Assembly (NCBI GenBank): GCA_963699305.1
Contig: OY969431.1
Coordinates: 1,736,001 to 1,800,000, forward strand
DNA: 64,000 nucleotides
Reading direction: 5' to 3'
Source: JBGQAS01 sp963699305
Lineage (GTDB): Bacteria; Chloroflexota; Anaerolineae; Anaerolineales; Anaerolineaceae
In this document: positions 56,215-64,000 of the stretch, in pieces
How the letters are laid out: the number at the start of each line of letters is the position of its first letter
How positions within the stretch are numbered: the stretch's first letter is position 1
Program-made: the position numbers and the translations under genes
The notes under the pieces: generated by a model
What the model was told of the DNA's origin: nothing
The model's database searches: none
The model's input: the letters and a program-made list of their open reading frames with translations, nothing else

Positions 56215-57030
56215 CACGGCAAGGACCGCAAAACCCAACGCCGCACTCACAGCCGCAATCTCCAGCGGCTGTGTTTTTTTCTTTTCAATGGAAGGTATTT
56301 TTCCTGAACTGCGGTAGCCGCGCGCATCCATGGCCAGGGCGGTCAACTCAGCTTTTTGCAGGCTGGTGAGGAACAGCGGCACCAGCAGGGGGATGAACTG
56401 CCGGGCGCGCGAGAACAACCCACCGCTGCCCCTGCCCCACACCGCCCCGCGGGAAGCCTGCGCCTTGGCGATGCGTTCAGCGCTGAGCGCCAGGAAGGGT
56501 ATGAAACGCAGCGTGATCTGGATGACCATCACCGCATCCCGCACCGGGAAGCGCAGGAACGCCAGCGGTCTAAGCAACGCGCCCAGACCTTTGATCAGAT
56601 CGTTGGTGGAGATGCAAAGCGATGAAAGACTGAGCAGGATGATGAGGCAGCCGAAACGGATGACCAGGGTCAGACCGATGAATAGGTCATTTAATGAAAG
56701 CTGCCAGGTATGGATCTGCAAGAGGATTGGCGCAGGATCCGCAGAAGCGTTGAACACGACCTGGATCACCGCCAGGATGAGAATAAAAGGCAGCGGGGGA
56801 AGCAACCCTTTGAGAACATATTTCACCGGCACGTGGCTCACAAGCAAAACCAACGTTGTCACCGACACCATCACCGCCAGCATCAGCGGGGTGTGAGCTA
56901 AGGTCACACCCGCCAGCAGGAAGATGAAAAACAGGATGCGCAAGCGCACGTCCATGCGGTGGATGGGATACGGCAGGGGTAGGTATTGCCCGATGGTCAC
57001 ACGGCTGAGGTAATCCCACTCGCTGCTCAT
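56206..57030 (-). CDS. ecfT: ECF transporter transmembrane component
   Basis: 274-aa EcfT: membrane helices near 30-70 and 95-130, coupling helices with FLRFPVRDAVMVIQITLRFIPFL and the Ala-Arg-Gly motif segments AQASRGA and AMDARGYRS. It links S and ATPase subunits. The start overlaps the EcfA stop by 4 bp (ATGA). Confidence 0.9.
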   Translation of the reverse strand: MSSEWDYLSRVTIGQYLPLPYPIHRMDVRLRILFFIFLLAGVTLAHTPLMLAVMVSVTTLVLLVSHVPVKYVLKGLLPPLPFILILAVIQVVFNASADPAPILLQIHTWQLSLNDLFIGLTLVIRFGCLIILLSLSSLCISTNDLIKGLGALLRPLAFLRFPVRDAVMVIQITLRFIPFLALSAERIAKAQASRGAVWGRGSGGLFSRARQFIPLLVPLFLTSLQKAELTALAMDARGYRSSGKIPSIEKKKTQPLEIAAVSAALGFAVLAVLF

Positions 57031-58767
57031 GCCTTAACCAACTTTTGCAATGCTTTTTTTAGCTGCGGGATACTGCGGATATTCGGCGGTAATGACCAGC
57101 CTTTGTCACGCAGACGCTGTACCACAGCCGGCAGAAGCGGCTGTTCCAATCCGCAGCGGTTCAAGAGCTTGGAATCACCCAGGATTTCTTCAGAAGAGCC
57201 CTGAGCGTTGACCCTGCCATGCTGCAGCAGTAACAAATCATCAGCGAGCACATGGATATCCTCCATGCTCTGCGATGAAACGACGATGGTCCTGCCGCGC
57301 TGCTTCCATGCGAGCATGCGCCCGAGGAGTTCGCGGCGGGCGCGCGGATCCAAGCCGGCGGTCGGTTCATCCAGCACCAGCAAGTGCGGGTCGATGATCA
57401 AAATGGATGCCAGGGCAACCTTGCGCCGTTCACCGCCGCTCAAGGCATACAGGGGGCGATCCCTGAAAGTATCGAAATCCAAGCCCACCAACTGCATGAC
57501 AGACTTTACCTGCTGCGCCAGTTTGGTTGTTTTGCCAAACTGGCGGGCGGCATAGGCGATCTCATCCCCCACGTACTGGTTGAAGAATTGGTTTTCGGGG
57601 ATCTGGAATGCCAGACCGACATATTGGCGGATGGCACGGATATCCGTTTTCTCGTTGGCGAGGTCAAAGGGTCCGACACGCAAAGCGCCCTTTTGCGGTC
57701 TATACAGACCGTTCAAATGCTGCAGCAGGGTGGATTTACCGGAGCCGGTAGCGCCCAGCAAGCCCAGCACGCGGCCTTCACCGGCAATAAAGGAAACATC
57801 CACCAGCGCAGGGTGTGCAAAGGGAGTCCCCGGCATGTAGGTATGATGGATGCCGTGCCCTTCCACCAGGTTTTCGATTTTCCGGGTGCGTGTTTTTTGG
57901 CGTGATGAGGTCTGGTGTGAGATGCCCATATAGGATGGCAGATGTACATACAACTGGCGCGGAGAATGGTTTCCTAACGGAATCGTTGGGAATATATCCG
58001 CAAACATATTGTTAATTTGAGAGAGCGCAGGCAGCTCCAGGGCATATTTTTCCAGACGATTTTGTGGGGTAAAAATGTTTCTGGGGCTGCCATCCAGGAC
58101 AATTTTGCCTTCATGCAGGACGACGATGCGCTCCGCCAGGGCAGCCTCGTCCATGTTGTGCGTGATCAGGATGATGGTTGTGCTTGCGCGGTGCAGTCTC
58201 CTGAGTTGTTCCAAGAGTTCCCGCCTTCCCTGAGGATCCAGCATGGCGGTGGGTTCATCGAGGATGAGACACTTCGGTGAGACTGCCATCACGCCCGCCA
58301 ATGCTACACGCTGCATTTGCCCGGCGGAGAGCAGGTGCGGAGGGCGCTGGCGCTGCTTCTGTAGACCGAATTCTGAAAGAACCATGTTCACCCGCCTGGT
58401 AATTTGGCGCGGGGAAAATCCGTGGTTCTCCAAACCAAAGGCAATATCGTCCTCCACAGTGGTGGCGACAATCTGATCCTCGGGAAACTGGAACACCATG
58501 CCCACCATTTGACGGATTTTAGTTCAATGAAGATGCCTGGCGAGTATCCAAACCGGAAACCGTCACGCTGCCGGAATCCGGCAGGAGCAGCCCATTGATA
58601 TGGCGCGCCAGGGTGGTCTTGCCGGAGCCGTTGGCGCCCACGATGGCGATAAACTCCCCAGTATCGATGGTCAGAGAAATGTCACGAATGGCAGGATAGG
58701 AAATCCCTGCAGCATCGCGGTAGGCAAAGTGAACTTTATCGAACTCTAAGAAGACAGGCATTGTCAT
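57027..58767 (-). CDS. ecfA: Fused double ATPase of the ECF transporter, frame break at 58517-58522
   Basis: About 579 aa with two ABC domains in one chain, like EcfA1-EcfA2 fusions. First domain: Walker A GANGSGKTT, signature LLSAGQMQR, LILDEPTAMLDPQ. Second: GATGSGKST, signature ALSGGERRK, VLDEPTAGLDPRA. An extra base near 58517-58522 breaks the frame after QASSLN; the rest resumes at KIRQMVGMVFQFPED. ATG 58767 or 58761 is the start. It drives the S-component and EcfT next to it. Confidence 0.88.
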
Positions 58768-58864
58768 GATTGTAACATGCTGGGTTTTTTCCCTTTTTCC
58801 TACTTGAATTCATTTTCAAACGGCATATAATCTCAAAGTTTAATGCTTGTTGGGGAGGTGGCTT

Positions 58865-59578
58865 ATGGCTGACGAAAATAAACATATCGAGAGACCCACG
58901 GCTGGGATGTGGCTCAAGAATCTCCTGCGTCTATTTTTGTTTCTCGGCGTCCTTGCTCTCTTAATATTCCTGCCAGCGGGTACATTCACATACTGGCAGG
59001 GGTGGGTTTTCCTGATCGCGTTCGGCAGCGTGCTGGTTGGTTTCATCGTGTACGGCATGCTGTACGATCCCAACATGCTCAAGGAGCGCAGTCACAAGGC
59101 AAAGAACGTCAAAGGCTGGGACACGATCCTGTTGAACATCTATACGGTCTTTCTGGTCGCCATGGTGATCCTGGCGCCGCTGGATGGCGGTCGTTTCCAC
59201 TGGTCGCACGTCCCGCTGTGGGTCAACCTGCTTGGGCTGGGGTTGATGATCCCGGCGCTTGCCCTGCTGACCTGGGTGACCATCACCAACACGTATCTAT
59301 CCCGCTACGTGCGCATCCAGGACGACCGGGGGCACCAGGTGGTAACGCGCGGACCATACCGCTACGTGCGCCACCCCATGTACGCATCCAATATTCTGTT
59401 CTTCCCCGCCATCCCTTTGCTGCTGGGGTCGTGGTGGGCGCTGATCCCCTCCGGCATCATCATGGTGATATTCACGTTGAGGACTTACCTGGAGGATAAG
59501 ACACTGCAAGCCGAACTGCCTGGGTACAAGGAATATGCTCAAAAGACGCGTTACCGCTTGATACCAGGAGTATGGTGA
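58865..59578 (+). CDS. ICMT/PEMT-like membrane methyltransferase
   Basis: 237-aa protein with four or five helices of the isoprenylcysteine carboxyl methyltransferase/phospholipid methyltransferase family. Signature VVTRGPYRYVRHPMYAS (about 160-180) and a C-terminal EDKTLQAELPGYKEYAQKT segment. It uses SAM; the acceptor (lipid, isoprenoid or small thiol) is unknown in bacterial homologues. TGGGGAGG upstream of ATG 58865, and TATAAT near 58827. Confidence 0.85.
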   Translation: MADENKHIERPTAGMWLKNLLRLFLFLGVLALLIFLPAGTFTYWQGWVFLIAFGSVLVGFIVYGMLYDPNMLKERSHKAKNVKGWDTILLNIYTVFLVAMVILAPLDGGRFHWSHVPLWVNLLGLGLMIPALALLTWVTITNTYLSRYVRIQDDRGHQVVTRGPYRYVRHPMYASNILFFPAIPLLLGSWWALIPSGIIMVIFTLRTYLEDKTLQAELPGYKEYAQKTRYRLIPGVW

Positions 59579-59618
59579 TCGGTCCACCCAAAGATTTCTT
59601 CCCGCACTCAAGCAGACT

Positions 59619-62000
59619 TTAAGGTTTCAGCACCAGCTTTGCTTCCAAATTGTTTTCCACTTCGTCGCGGCGGAACAGCATGGGATGGTATTTGCCCTCG
59701 AACCAGGGCTTGACGCCATCCCGGAAATGCGGACTGGACAGGTGCCCGGATTGCCCGGGGACAAGCACGCCCCAACAGTGATCAATATCTGAAAGATCGG
59801 CAATGAAACGGAAGGGCGGTCCGACCACCGGCCGGGGTTTCAGGTCATGCCAACAGGTATAGGATGCCCAGAGGGTGGTGCCATCACCGCCGATCGGGAA
59901 GCGCCCGATGTTGAACACGACATCCAGCGGTTTCTGCACTCCAAGCACATGACCAAAGGTCAGGTGATGCAGTTTTCCCCATTTCCATTTCTTCATGTCC
60001 GGACCCAATTCCTGTTTCAAGTAATCCACAGCCTGGCGCAATGCCATTCGCAGAACATCATCCCGCTGTTCCCCGTTGCCGAGGTCGAACCAGGGGGAAG
60101 CGGATTTTTCCAGCAAACGGACGAACCACTCCCAGGTGTGTTCCGGCCATTGACCACAGAATGGTCCCTGACCCTGGATGCGCACCCCAAGCTCACCGAG
60201 CTGGTGCTCGAGCAGCAGACGGATGGCCTGCCGGATGGTCGCTTCGAAAACGCAAGCCAATGGACTGTCTGCTTCCAATCTCCCATCCCATGCAGCCAAC
60301 CTGTGAACGATCTCCATCATGTCTGGATCGGAAACCTGCAACGTCCCCAAATGACGGGCAACAACGCGTGCGCTGAGTGAAACCTGGTCGACCTGCATTT
60401 TCTGAAAATAGGGTACATCCACTTTTTCCACACCCTCCAGCAATTCGATGATCCGCCCCGCCCTCTCTGAAATCAGATAATCCTTGCCGAGGAAATACGG
60501 AAAATCGGGACGCTGGACCTGGTTGTTGGCTGTGGCAATGTAGCCGCGCGGCGGGTTGAACAGGTGCGGCATTGACTCAAATGGAACATACCCGGTCCAC
60601 TCGTACGCTCCCGTCCAACCCAACGCGGGGACTGTACCGTCTCCCTTCGCCCGGATCGGGATCCTGCCGGTCATGGTATAGGCAATGTTCCCCTGTGTAT
60701 CAGCATAGACCACATTCTGCGATGGATCATCAAAGTTGCGCAATGCTTCCTGGAATGTATGGCAATCCTTCGCGACATTCATACCCAGAATTGCCTGTGA
60801 GGCGTTCCCGGGTTCCAAGGCCGTCCAGCGCAATGCCAACGGTGGCGAATCTGGAAATGCATCGTTGAAGAGAATGTTGATCACCGGACCATGTCGTGTG
60901 ACCACGACTTCCTCAACCACACTCTTTCCACCTTTGATCAGGATTCTTTCTTTGCGTACAATGGCTGGCAGCCATTCGCCCTTGAATTCAACCTCCCAAC
61001 CATTACCTCCAGAGCGGCGCAGGTGCTCCTCGTATAGGTCCTGCGCATCCGGGCAGCTATCCGTCAATGCCCAGGCCACATGGCGGTTGTGACCCGCGAT
61101 GACCATCGGCACACCCGGCATGGTGACTCCGGTGGCATCGAACTCACCCCCGACCAGGTGGTTTTCATACCAGACTGCCGGCGTGGTCATTTCCAGGTGC
61201 ATATCGTTTGCCAGGAGGGGTTTCCCGGTGACACAGCGGCTGCCATCGACGACCCAGTTATTGCTCCCGACGCCCTCACCTGCATGCGGACCGGTAACAT
61301 TGCGGGTTGCATCTGGATTCCTGCCGCCCGCCAGTGCTTGCCCCAAATCGAGGATGACCGCCCAGGCTTTATCGATATCGATCTCCAGATCATTGGTCTT
61401 GGTTGCACCCAAACGCTGGATGATCTGACTGCGATAAAATTCGGATTGCCAGTTGGCTGCCAGGGTCCAGCACATCAATTTAGCCCAACCAAGCGAGTCC
61501 GCCACTCGCCAGGGTTCCGGCTGGTAACCCAGCAGCATGAATTCCAAAGGTAATTTTTTCCGGGTTGCTGCCAATTCGATCCAGGAATTTACTCCTGCAC
61601 AATAGGCTTGGATATACGTGGACAATTCACCGGATAAGTGCTCTGCTTCCGTTTCAGCGGTCAGGTACAAGCTCAAGGTGCGCATGGCGCGGTCGGCAGG
61701 CAAGGCGGCCTCACCAAGCACCTCGGCCAGACGCCCGAACACTACCCTGCGGGTGAAATCCATCTGCCAGAGACGTTCCTGGGCATGCACAAAACCCTGG
61801 GCAAAAAGCACATCCCTGGCATTTTGGGCATAAATATGAGCCACTCCCCACTTATCCCGCAGCACTTCAACAGGAGCTTCCAATCCCTTGATGGATAGGG
61901 TGCCTTTTACCTGCGGTAAACGCATGCGGCTGATTGGCCAGAGGGCAGCCTTTAGAATTGGTCCAAGGATCGGGAATAAAATCCGCTCTTTCCAATCCAT
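59619..62000 (-). CDS. Penicillin acylase family N-terminal nucleophile hydrolase
   Basis: 793-aa precursor of a penicillin amidase/acyl-homoserine-lactone acylase type enzyme. The N-terminal part (1-245) ends GEGVG and is followed by Ser246-Asn-Asn-Trp, the autocatalytic N-nucleophile of the beta chain. Conserved GHNRHVAWALTDS and ADTQGNIAY segments support the fold. A hydrophobic start (ERILFPILGPILKAALWPI) is a likely membrane anchor or signal. Substrate is an amide; penicillin itself is unlikely. GGGAGGAAAT precedes ATG. Confidence 0.9.
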   Translation of the reverse strand: MDWKERILFPILGPILKAALWPISRMRLPQVKGTLSIKGLEAPVEVLRDKWGVAHIYAQNARDVLFAQGFVHAQERLWQMDFTRRVVFGRLAEVLGEAALPADRAMRTLSLYLTAETEAEHLSGELSTYIQAYCAGVNSWIELAATRKKLPLEFMLLGYQPEPWRVADSLGWAKLMCWTLAANWQSEFYRSQIIQRLGATKTNDLEIDIDKAWAVILDLGQALAGGRNPDATRNVTGPHAGEGVGSNNWVVDGSRCVTGKPLLANDMHLEMTTPAVWYENHLVGGEFDATGVTMPGVPMVIAGHNRHVAWALTDSCPDAQDLYEEHLRRSGGNGWEVEFKGEWLPAIVRKERILIKGGKSVVEEVVVTRHGPVINILFNDAFPDSPPLALRWTALEPGNASQAILGMNVAKDCHTFQEALRNFDDPSQNVVYADTQGNIAYTMTGRIPIRAKGDGTVPALGWTGAYEWTGYVPFESMPHLFNPPRGYIATANNQVQRPDFPYFLGKDYLISERAGRIIELLEGVEKVDVPYFQKMQVDQVSLSARVVARHLGTLQVSDPDMMEIVHRLAAWDGRLEADSPLACVFEATIRQAIRLLLEHQLGELGVRIQGQGPFCGQWPEHTWEWFVRLLEKSASPWFDLGNGEQRDDVLRMALRQAVDYLKQELGPDMKKWKWGKLHHLTFGHVLGVQKPLDVVFNIGRFPIGGDGTTLWASYTCWHDLKPRPVVGPPFRFIADLSDIDHCWGVLVPGQSGHLSSPHFRDGVKPWFEGKYHPMLFRRDEVENNLEAKLVLKP

Positions 62001-62150
62001 ATTTCCTCCCTTCGATATTTGGAAGATTCAAAATAGTATAGAACGGAATGCAGTCTAATTCAATGACCTTTGTAAAATGACCACTATTCCTGGTTTTGAA
62101 ACCAAATTATTTCATTTTCCGGATGATTACCGAAGGGATGGATTGGGGTA

Positions 62151-62179
62151 TTGACAAATTAGAACATGTATTCTATAAT
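62151..62179 (+). promoter_or_regulatory. Consensus sigma-70 promoter
   Basis: TTGACA and TATAAT with a 17-bp spacer, the exact consensus. Start expected near 62186, followed by AAAAGGAG and the ATG at 62216. Confidence 0.75.
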
Positions 62180-62198
62180 AACAGTACATTTGTTCTAA
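62159..62198 (+). promoter_or_regulatory. Inverted-repeat operator, LexA-like
   Basis: TTAGAACA (62159-62166) and TGTTCTAA (62191-62198) are exact inverted repeats around the -10. Each half also looks like an imperfect Gram-positive-type SOS box: GAACATGTATTC and GTACATTTGTTC, each one base off GAAC-N4-GTTC. Confidence 0.45.
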
Positions 62199-62215
62199 TA
62201 AAAAGGAGAAATCCC

Positions 62216-62938
62216 ATGAACGCACAGCAAACCCAACGGCAACCATTTTCCATCCGCCAACTGGCTGAAAAAATCCCATCTTCAACCCTGTTCCTCGCCA
62301 TGATCTTTGCGGCTTTACTGTTCTTTGAATTGTTCAACTTCTCCACCACCGAATATGCCCTACGTGACCTGATGGGCGGTCTCAATTTCCTGAGCGTCCC
62401 CTGGGCGACTATCCTGGCGCTGGCATTTTGCGGCATTGATTTCGCCGGAATCGCCCGCCTGCTTTCCCCCAACCCGGTGAAATCCGAGCCGAAGGAAACC
62501 TGGTTCCTCTTCGGCGCATGGATGATCGCAGCCACCATGAACGCCGGGCTCACCTGGTGGGGTGTGGCAATGGCAATTGTCAATCACAACGTTGCCAGTG
62601 CAGCCGTGGTTAACCCCGCCACCTTGTTGAAGATCGTACCTGTCTTCGTTGCCATCATGGTGTGGGTCATCCGCATCCTGATCATCGGGTCGCTTTCCTA
62701 CACCATCGAACGGCTATTGGGCAGGCAAAGCCACCACAGCGTGACGCCCGTTTCACTGCACCGCAATCCAGCCAACGGAAACATCCATCCCGCCCCACAG
62801 ACGGCAACGCTCGGGTACAGCGCCCCCATTTCTGCGCCCAAACCGCAACCATCCTACCAGCAATCCACCATCCGGGCTTCATCGGTGGTGAATGCACCCC
62901 GGCAGGAAATGCCACATACAGAGATCATCCAGTTGTAA
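62216..62938 (+). CDS. Uncharacterised membrane protein under a strong promoter
   Basis: 240-aa protein from ATG 62216 after AAAAGGAG. About four helices (near 28-45, 58-80, 100-120, 136-162) followed by a Pro/Gln/Ser-rich cytoplasmic or periplasmic tail (about 175-240). No domain recognised. A consensus promoter with LexA-like inverted repeats precedes it, so it could be damage-inducible; that is inference. A bidirectional terminator follows. Confidence 0.65.
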   Translation: MNAQQTQRQPFSIRQLAEKIPSSTLFLAMIFAALLFFELFNFSTTEYALRDLMGGLNFLSVPWATILALAFCGIDFAGIARLLSPNPVKSEPKETWFLFGAWMIAATMNAGLTWWGVAMAIVNHNVASAAVVNPATLLKIVPVFVAIMVWVIRILIIGSLSYTIERLLGRQSHHSVTPVSLHRNPANGNIHPAPQTATLGYSAPISAPKPQPSYQQSTIRASSVVNAPRQEMPHTEIIQL

Positions 62939-62954
62939 GCATTCCAATAATACG

Positions 62955-62982
62955 AAAGCGGCTCCGTCGGAGCCGCTTTTTT
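62955..62982. terminator. Bidirectional terminator
   Basis: AAAGCGGCTCC-GTC-GGAGCCGCTTT followed by TTTT; lies between convergent genes ending at 62938 and 62984. Confidence 0.85.
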
Positions 62983-62983
62983 G

Positions 62984-63658
62984 TCATTCTTCCCTCAGGA
63001 CGTAGCCCACCCCGCGGATGGTGTGAATCAATTTCTTCTCCCCCGGTTGTTCCAGCTTTTCGCGCAAGTAGCGAATGTAGACATCCAGCACGTTGCTTTC
63101 CCCGCCAAAATCGTATCCCCATACCCGGTCAAAGATCACTTCACGGGTTAGCACCTGTTTTGGGTTGCGCATCAGGAGTTCCAGCAGTTCGTATTCCTTG
63201 GCAGACAGGTTCACCACGCGCTGCCCTCGGGTTGCCTGCCGGAGCGAAGTATCCAGCGAGAGATCTGCAAAAGTAAGCACCGCAGAGCGATCGGCTTTAG
63301 TCCTTCGTAACAGGGCGCGAACCCGCGCCAACAGTTCATCCAGTTCAAAGGGTTTGGTCAGGTAATCATCGGCGCCGGCATCCAGTCCAAACACACGATC
63401 CTGCAGAGTTGCTTTGGCGGTAAGGATCAGGATGGGTGTATTCTCGGTGGCCCGGATGCGCTGGCAGACTTCCATCCCGCTCAATTTCGGCAGCATCAGG
63501 TCCAGGATGATCAGATCGGGATGCAGTTCGACCGCCCGCGCCAAACCTGCTTCACCATCCAAAGCTGTTTCCACGTGGTAGCCTTCATAGCTTAATCCAC
63601 GTTGCAGAATCTTAACAATGGATGGATTATCTTCAATGACCAGGATGATCTCATTCAT
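62984..63658 (-). CDS. OmpR/PhoB-type response regulator
   Basis: 224-aa two-component regulator. Receiver domain: acidic pocket Glu9-Asp10, phosphoacceptor Asp53 (LIILDLMLP), Thr/Ala switch ILTAKA, conserved Lys in YLTKPFELDE. C-terminal winged helix with LSAKEYELLELLMRNPKQVLTREV and the wing EKKLIHTIRGVGYVL. The cognate histidine kinase is not within the window. It reads leftward and its start is 90 bp from the divergent RNase D-like gene. Confidence 0.93.
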   Translation of the reverse strand: MNEIILVIEDNPSIVKILQRGLSYEGYHVETALDGEAGLARAVELHPDLIILDLMLPKLSGMEVCQRIRATENTPILILTAKATLQDRVFGLDAGADDYLTKPFELDELLARVRALLRRTKADRSAVLTFADLSLDTSLRQATRGQRVVNLSAKEYELLELLMRNPKQVLTREVIFDRVWGYDFGGESNVLDVYIRYLREKLEQPGEKKLIHTIRGVGYVLREE

Positions 63659-63736
63659 TAGCGCCCGCCCGTCCCATCATCATATTCACTCATATTAAAG
63701 CACATTTTTTCCAAGAAACAAGAGGTGGATAACTGC

Positions 63737-63742
63737 TATAAT
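63737..63742 (+). promoter_or_regulatory. Extended -10 of the RNase D-like gene, leaderless arrangement
   Basis: TGC-TATAAT-N6-ATG, the same 6-base gap as for gatC and radA. Confidence 0.5.
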
Positions 63743-63748
63743 CGCGCT

Positions 63749-64000
63749 ATGCCTTTTTCATCCGCGCCGGTTTGGGTAGACACCGATATCCTCCTCCAAA
63801 AGGCAGTGAAGGATATCCTGCGCAACCGGCGTATCGGGGTGGATACGGAATCCAACAGCCTGTTTGCCTACCAGGAACAGATCTGCCTGATCCAAATTTC
63901 CACTCCCCGCACCGATTACTTGCTGGATACCCTGACCCTGACCAATGTTGCTTGTCTCAAGGAAATATTCGAAAACCCGCGCCTGGAAAAGATCTTCCAT
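63749..64000 (+). CDS. rnd: RNase D-like 3'-5' exonuclease, C-terminus beyond window
   Basis: 84 N-terminal residues of a DEDDy exonuclease. GVDTESNSLFAYQEQICLIQ is exo motif I (Asp/Glu) and the usual RNase D continuation; motifs II and III and any HRDC domain lie outside. Predicted to trim tRNA or other RNA 3' ends. The ATG is 6 bp from a TATAAT, suggesting leaderless translation. Confidence 0.82.
   Translation, partial: MPFSSAPVWVDTDILLQKAVKDILRNRRIGVDTESNSLFAYQEQICLIQISTPRTDYLLDTLTLTNVACLKEIFENPRLEKIFH

Overview
The window looks like chromosomal DNA of a Chloroflexota bacterium, most likely of the Anaerolineae (inference; no database search was possible). Pointers are the GatCAB route to Gln/Asn-tRNA, a fused EcfA ATPase, a large MalT-type LuxR regulator, DUF6391 and YccF proteins, Thr/Pro-rich lipoprotein linkers, and a mix of leadered and apparently leaderless genes. 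No rRNA, tRNA, CRISPR array, transposase or integrase was seen. Layout: 1-6.1 kb, leftward, holds a HAD hydrolase (cut by the window edge), a two-subunit CoA-transferase and a heterodimeric ABC exporter. 6.3-16.9 kb, rightward, holds gatC-gatA, a YccF protein, a zinc-ribbon protein, an M3 oligopeptidase, an alpha/alpha-toroid protein, a sugar nucleotidyltransferase, an aminotransferase and clpC. 17.0-22.6 kb, leftward, holds an ABC-2 exporter operon and a three-gene cluster (DEDDh exonuclease, nucleotidyltransferase-like protein, second toroid protein). 22.6-31 kb is accessory: hairpin repeats, secreted or lipoprotein genes (collagen-like, beta-helix, TolB-like propeller), two alpha/beta hydrolases, and a protein that combines an NTF2/SnoaL fold with a PDZ domain, preceded by a possible small RNA or attenuator. 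31-42 kb holds a nucleoside phosphorylase, a large LuxR regulator, small unknown genes, an MFS transporter, a STAS-like protein, a phosphatase, an ArsR regulator and an orphan CpaF ATPase. 42.6-64 kb holds housekeeping and envelope genes: radA, a DUF6391 protein, holA, a ComB/PlsY-like pair, galE, a class A PBP with a TPR partner, a radical SAM AmrS-like enzyme, a DinB-type protein, an ECF transporter, an ICMT-like methyltransferase, a penicillin acylase, an unknown membrane protein with a consensus promoter, an OmpR-type regulator and the start of an RNase D-like gene. Fourteen genes are broken by a total of about 22 small indels, mostly in homopolymers. In every case the other frame continues the same protein and the total length balances, so residual long-read errors are the simplest explanation. 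One break coincides exactly with a T-TTA-AAG slippery heptamer, and half of them lie in 23-30 kb, where real decay is also possible. These genes are annotated over their full reconstructed extent with the break positions given.
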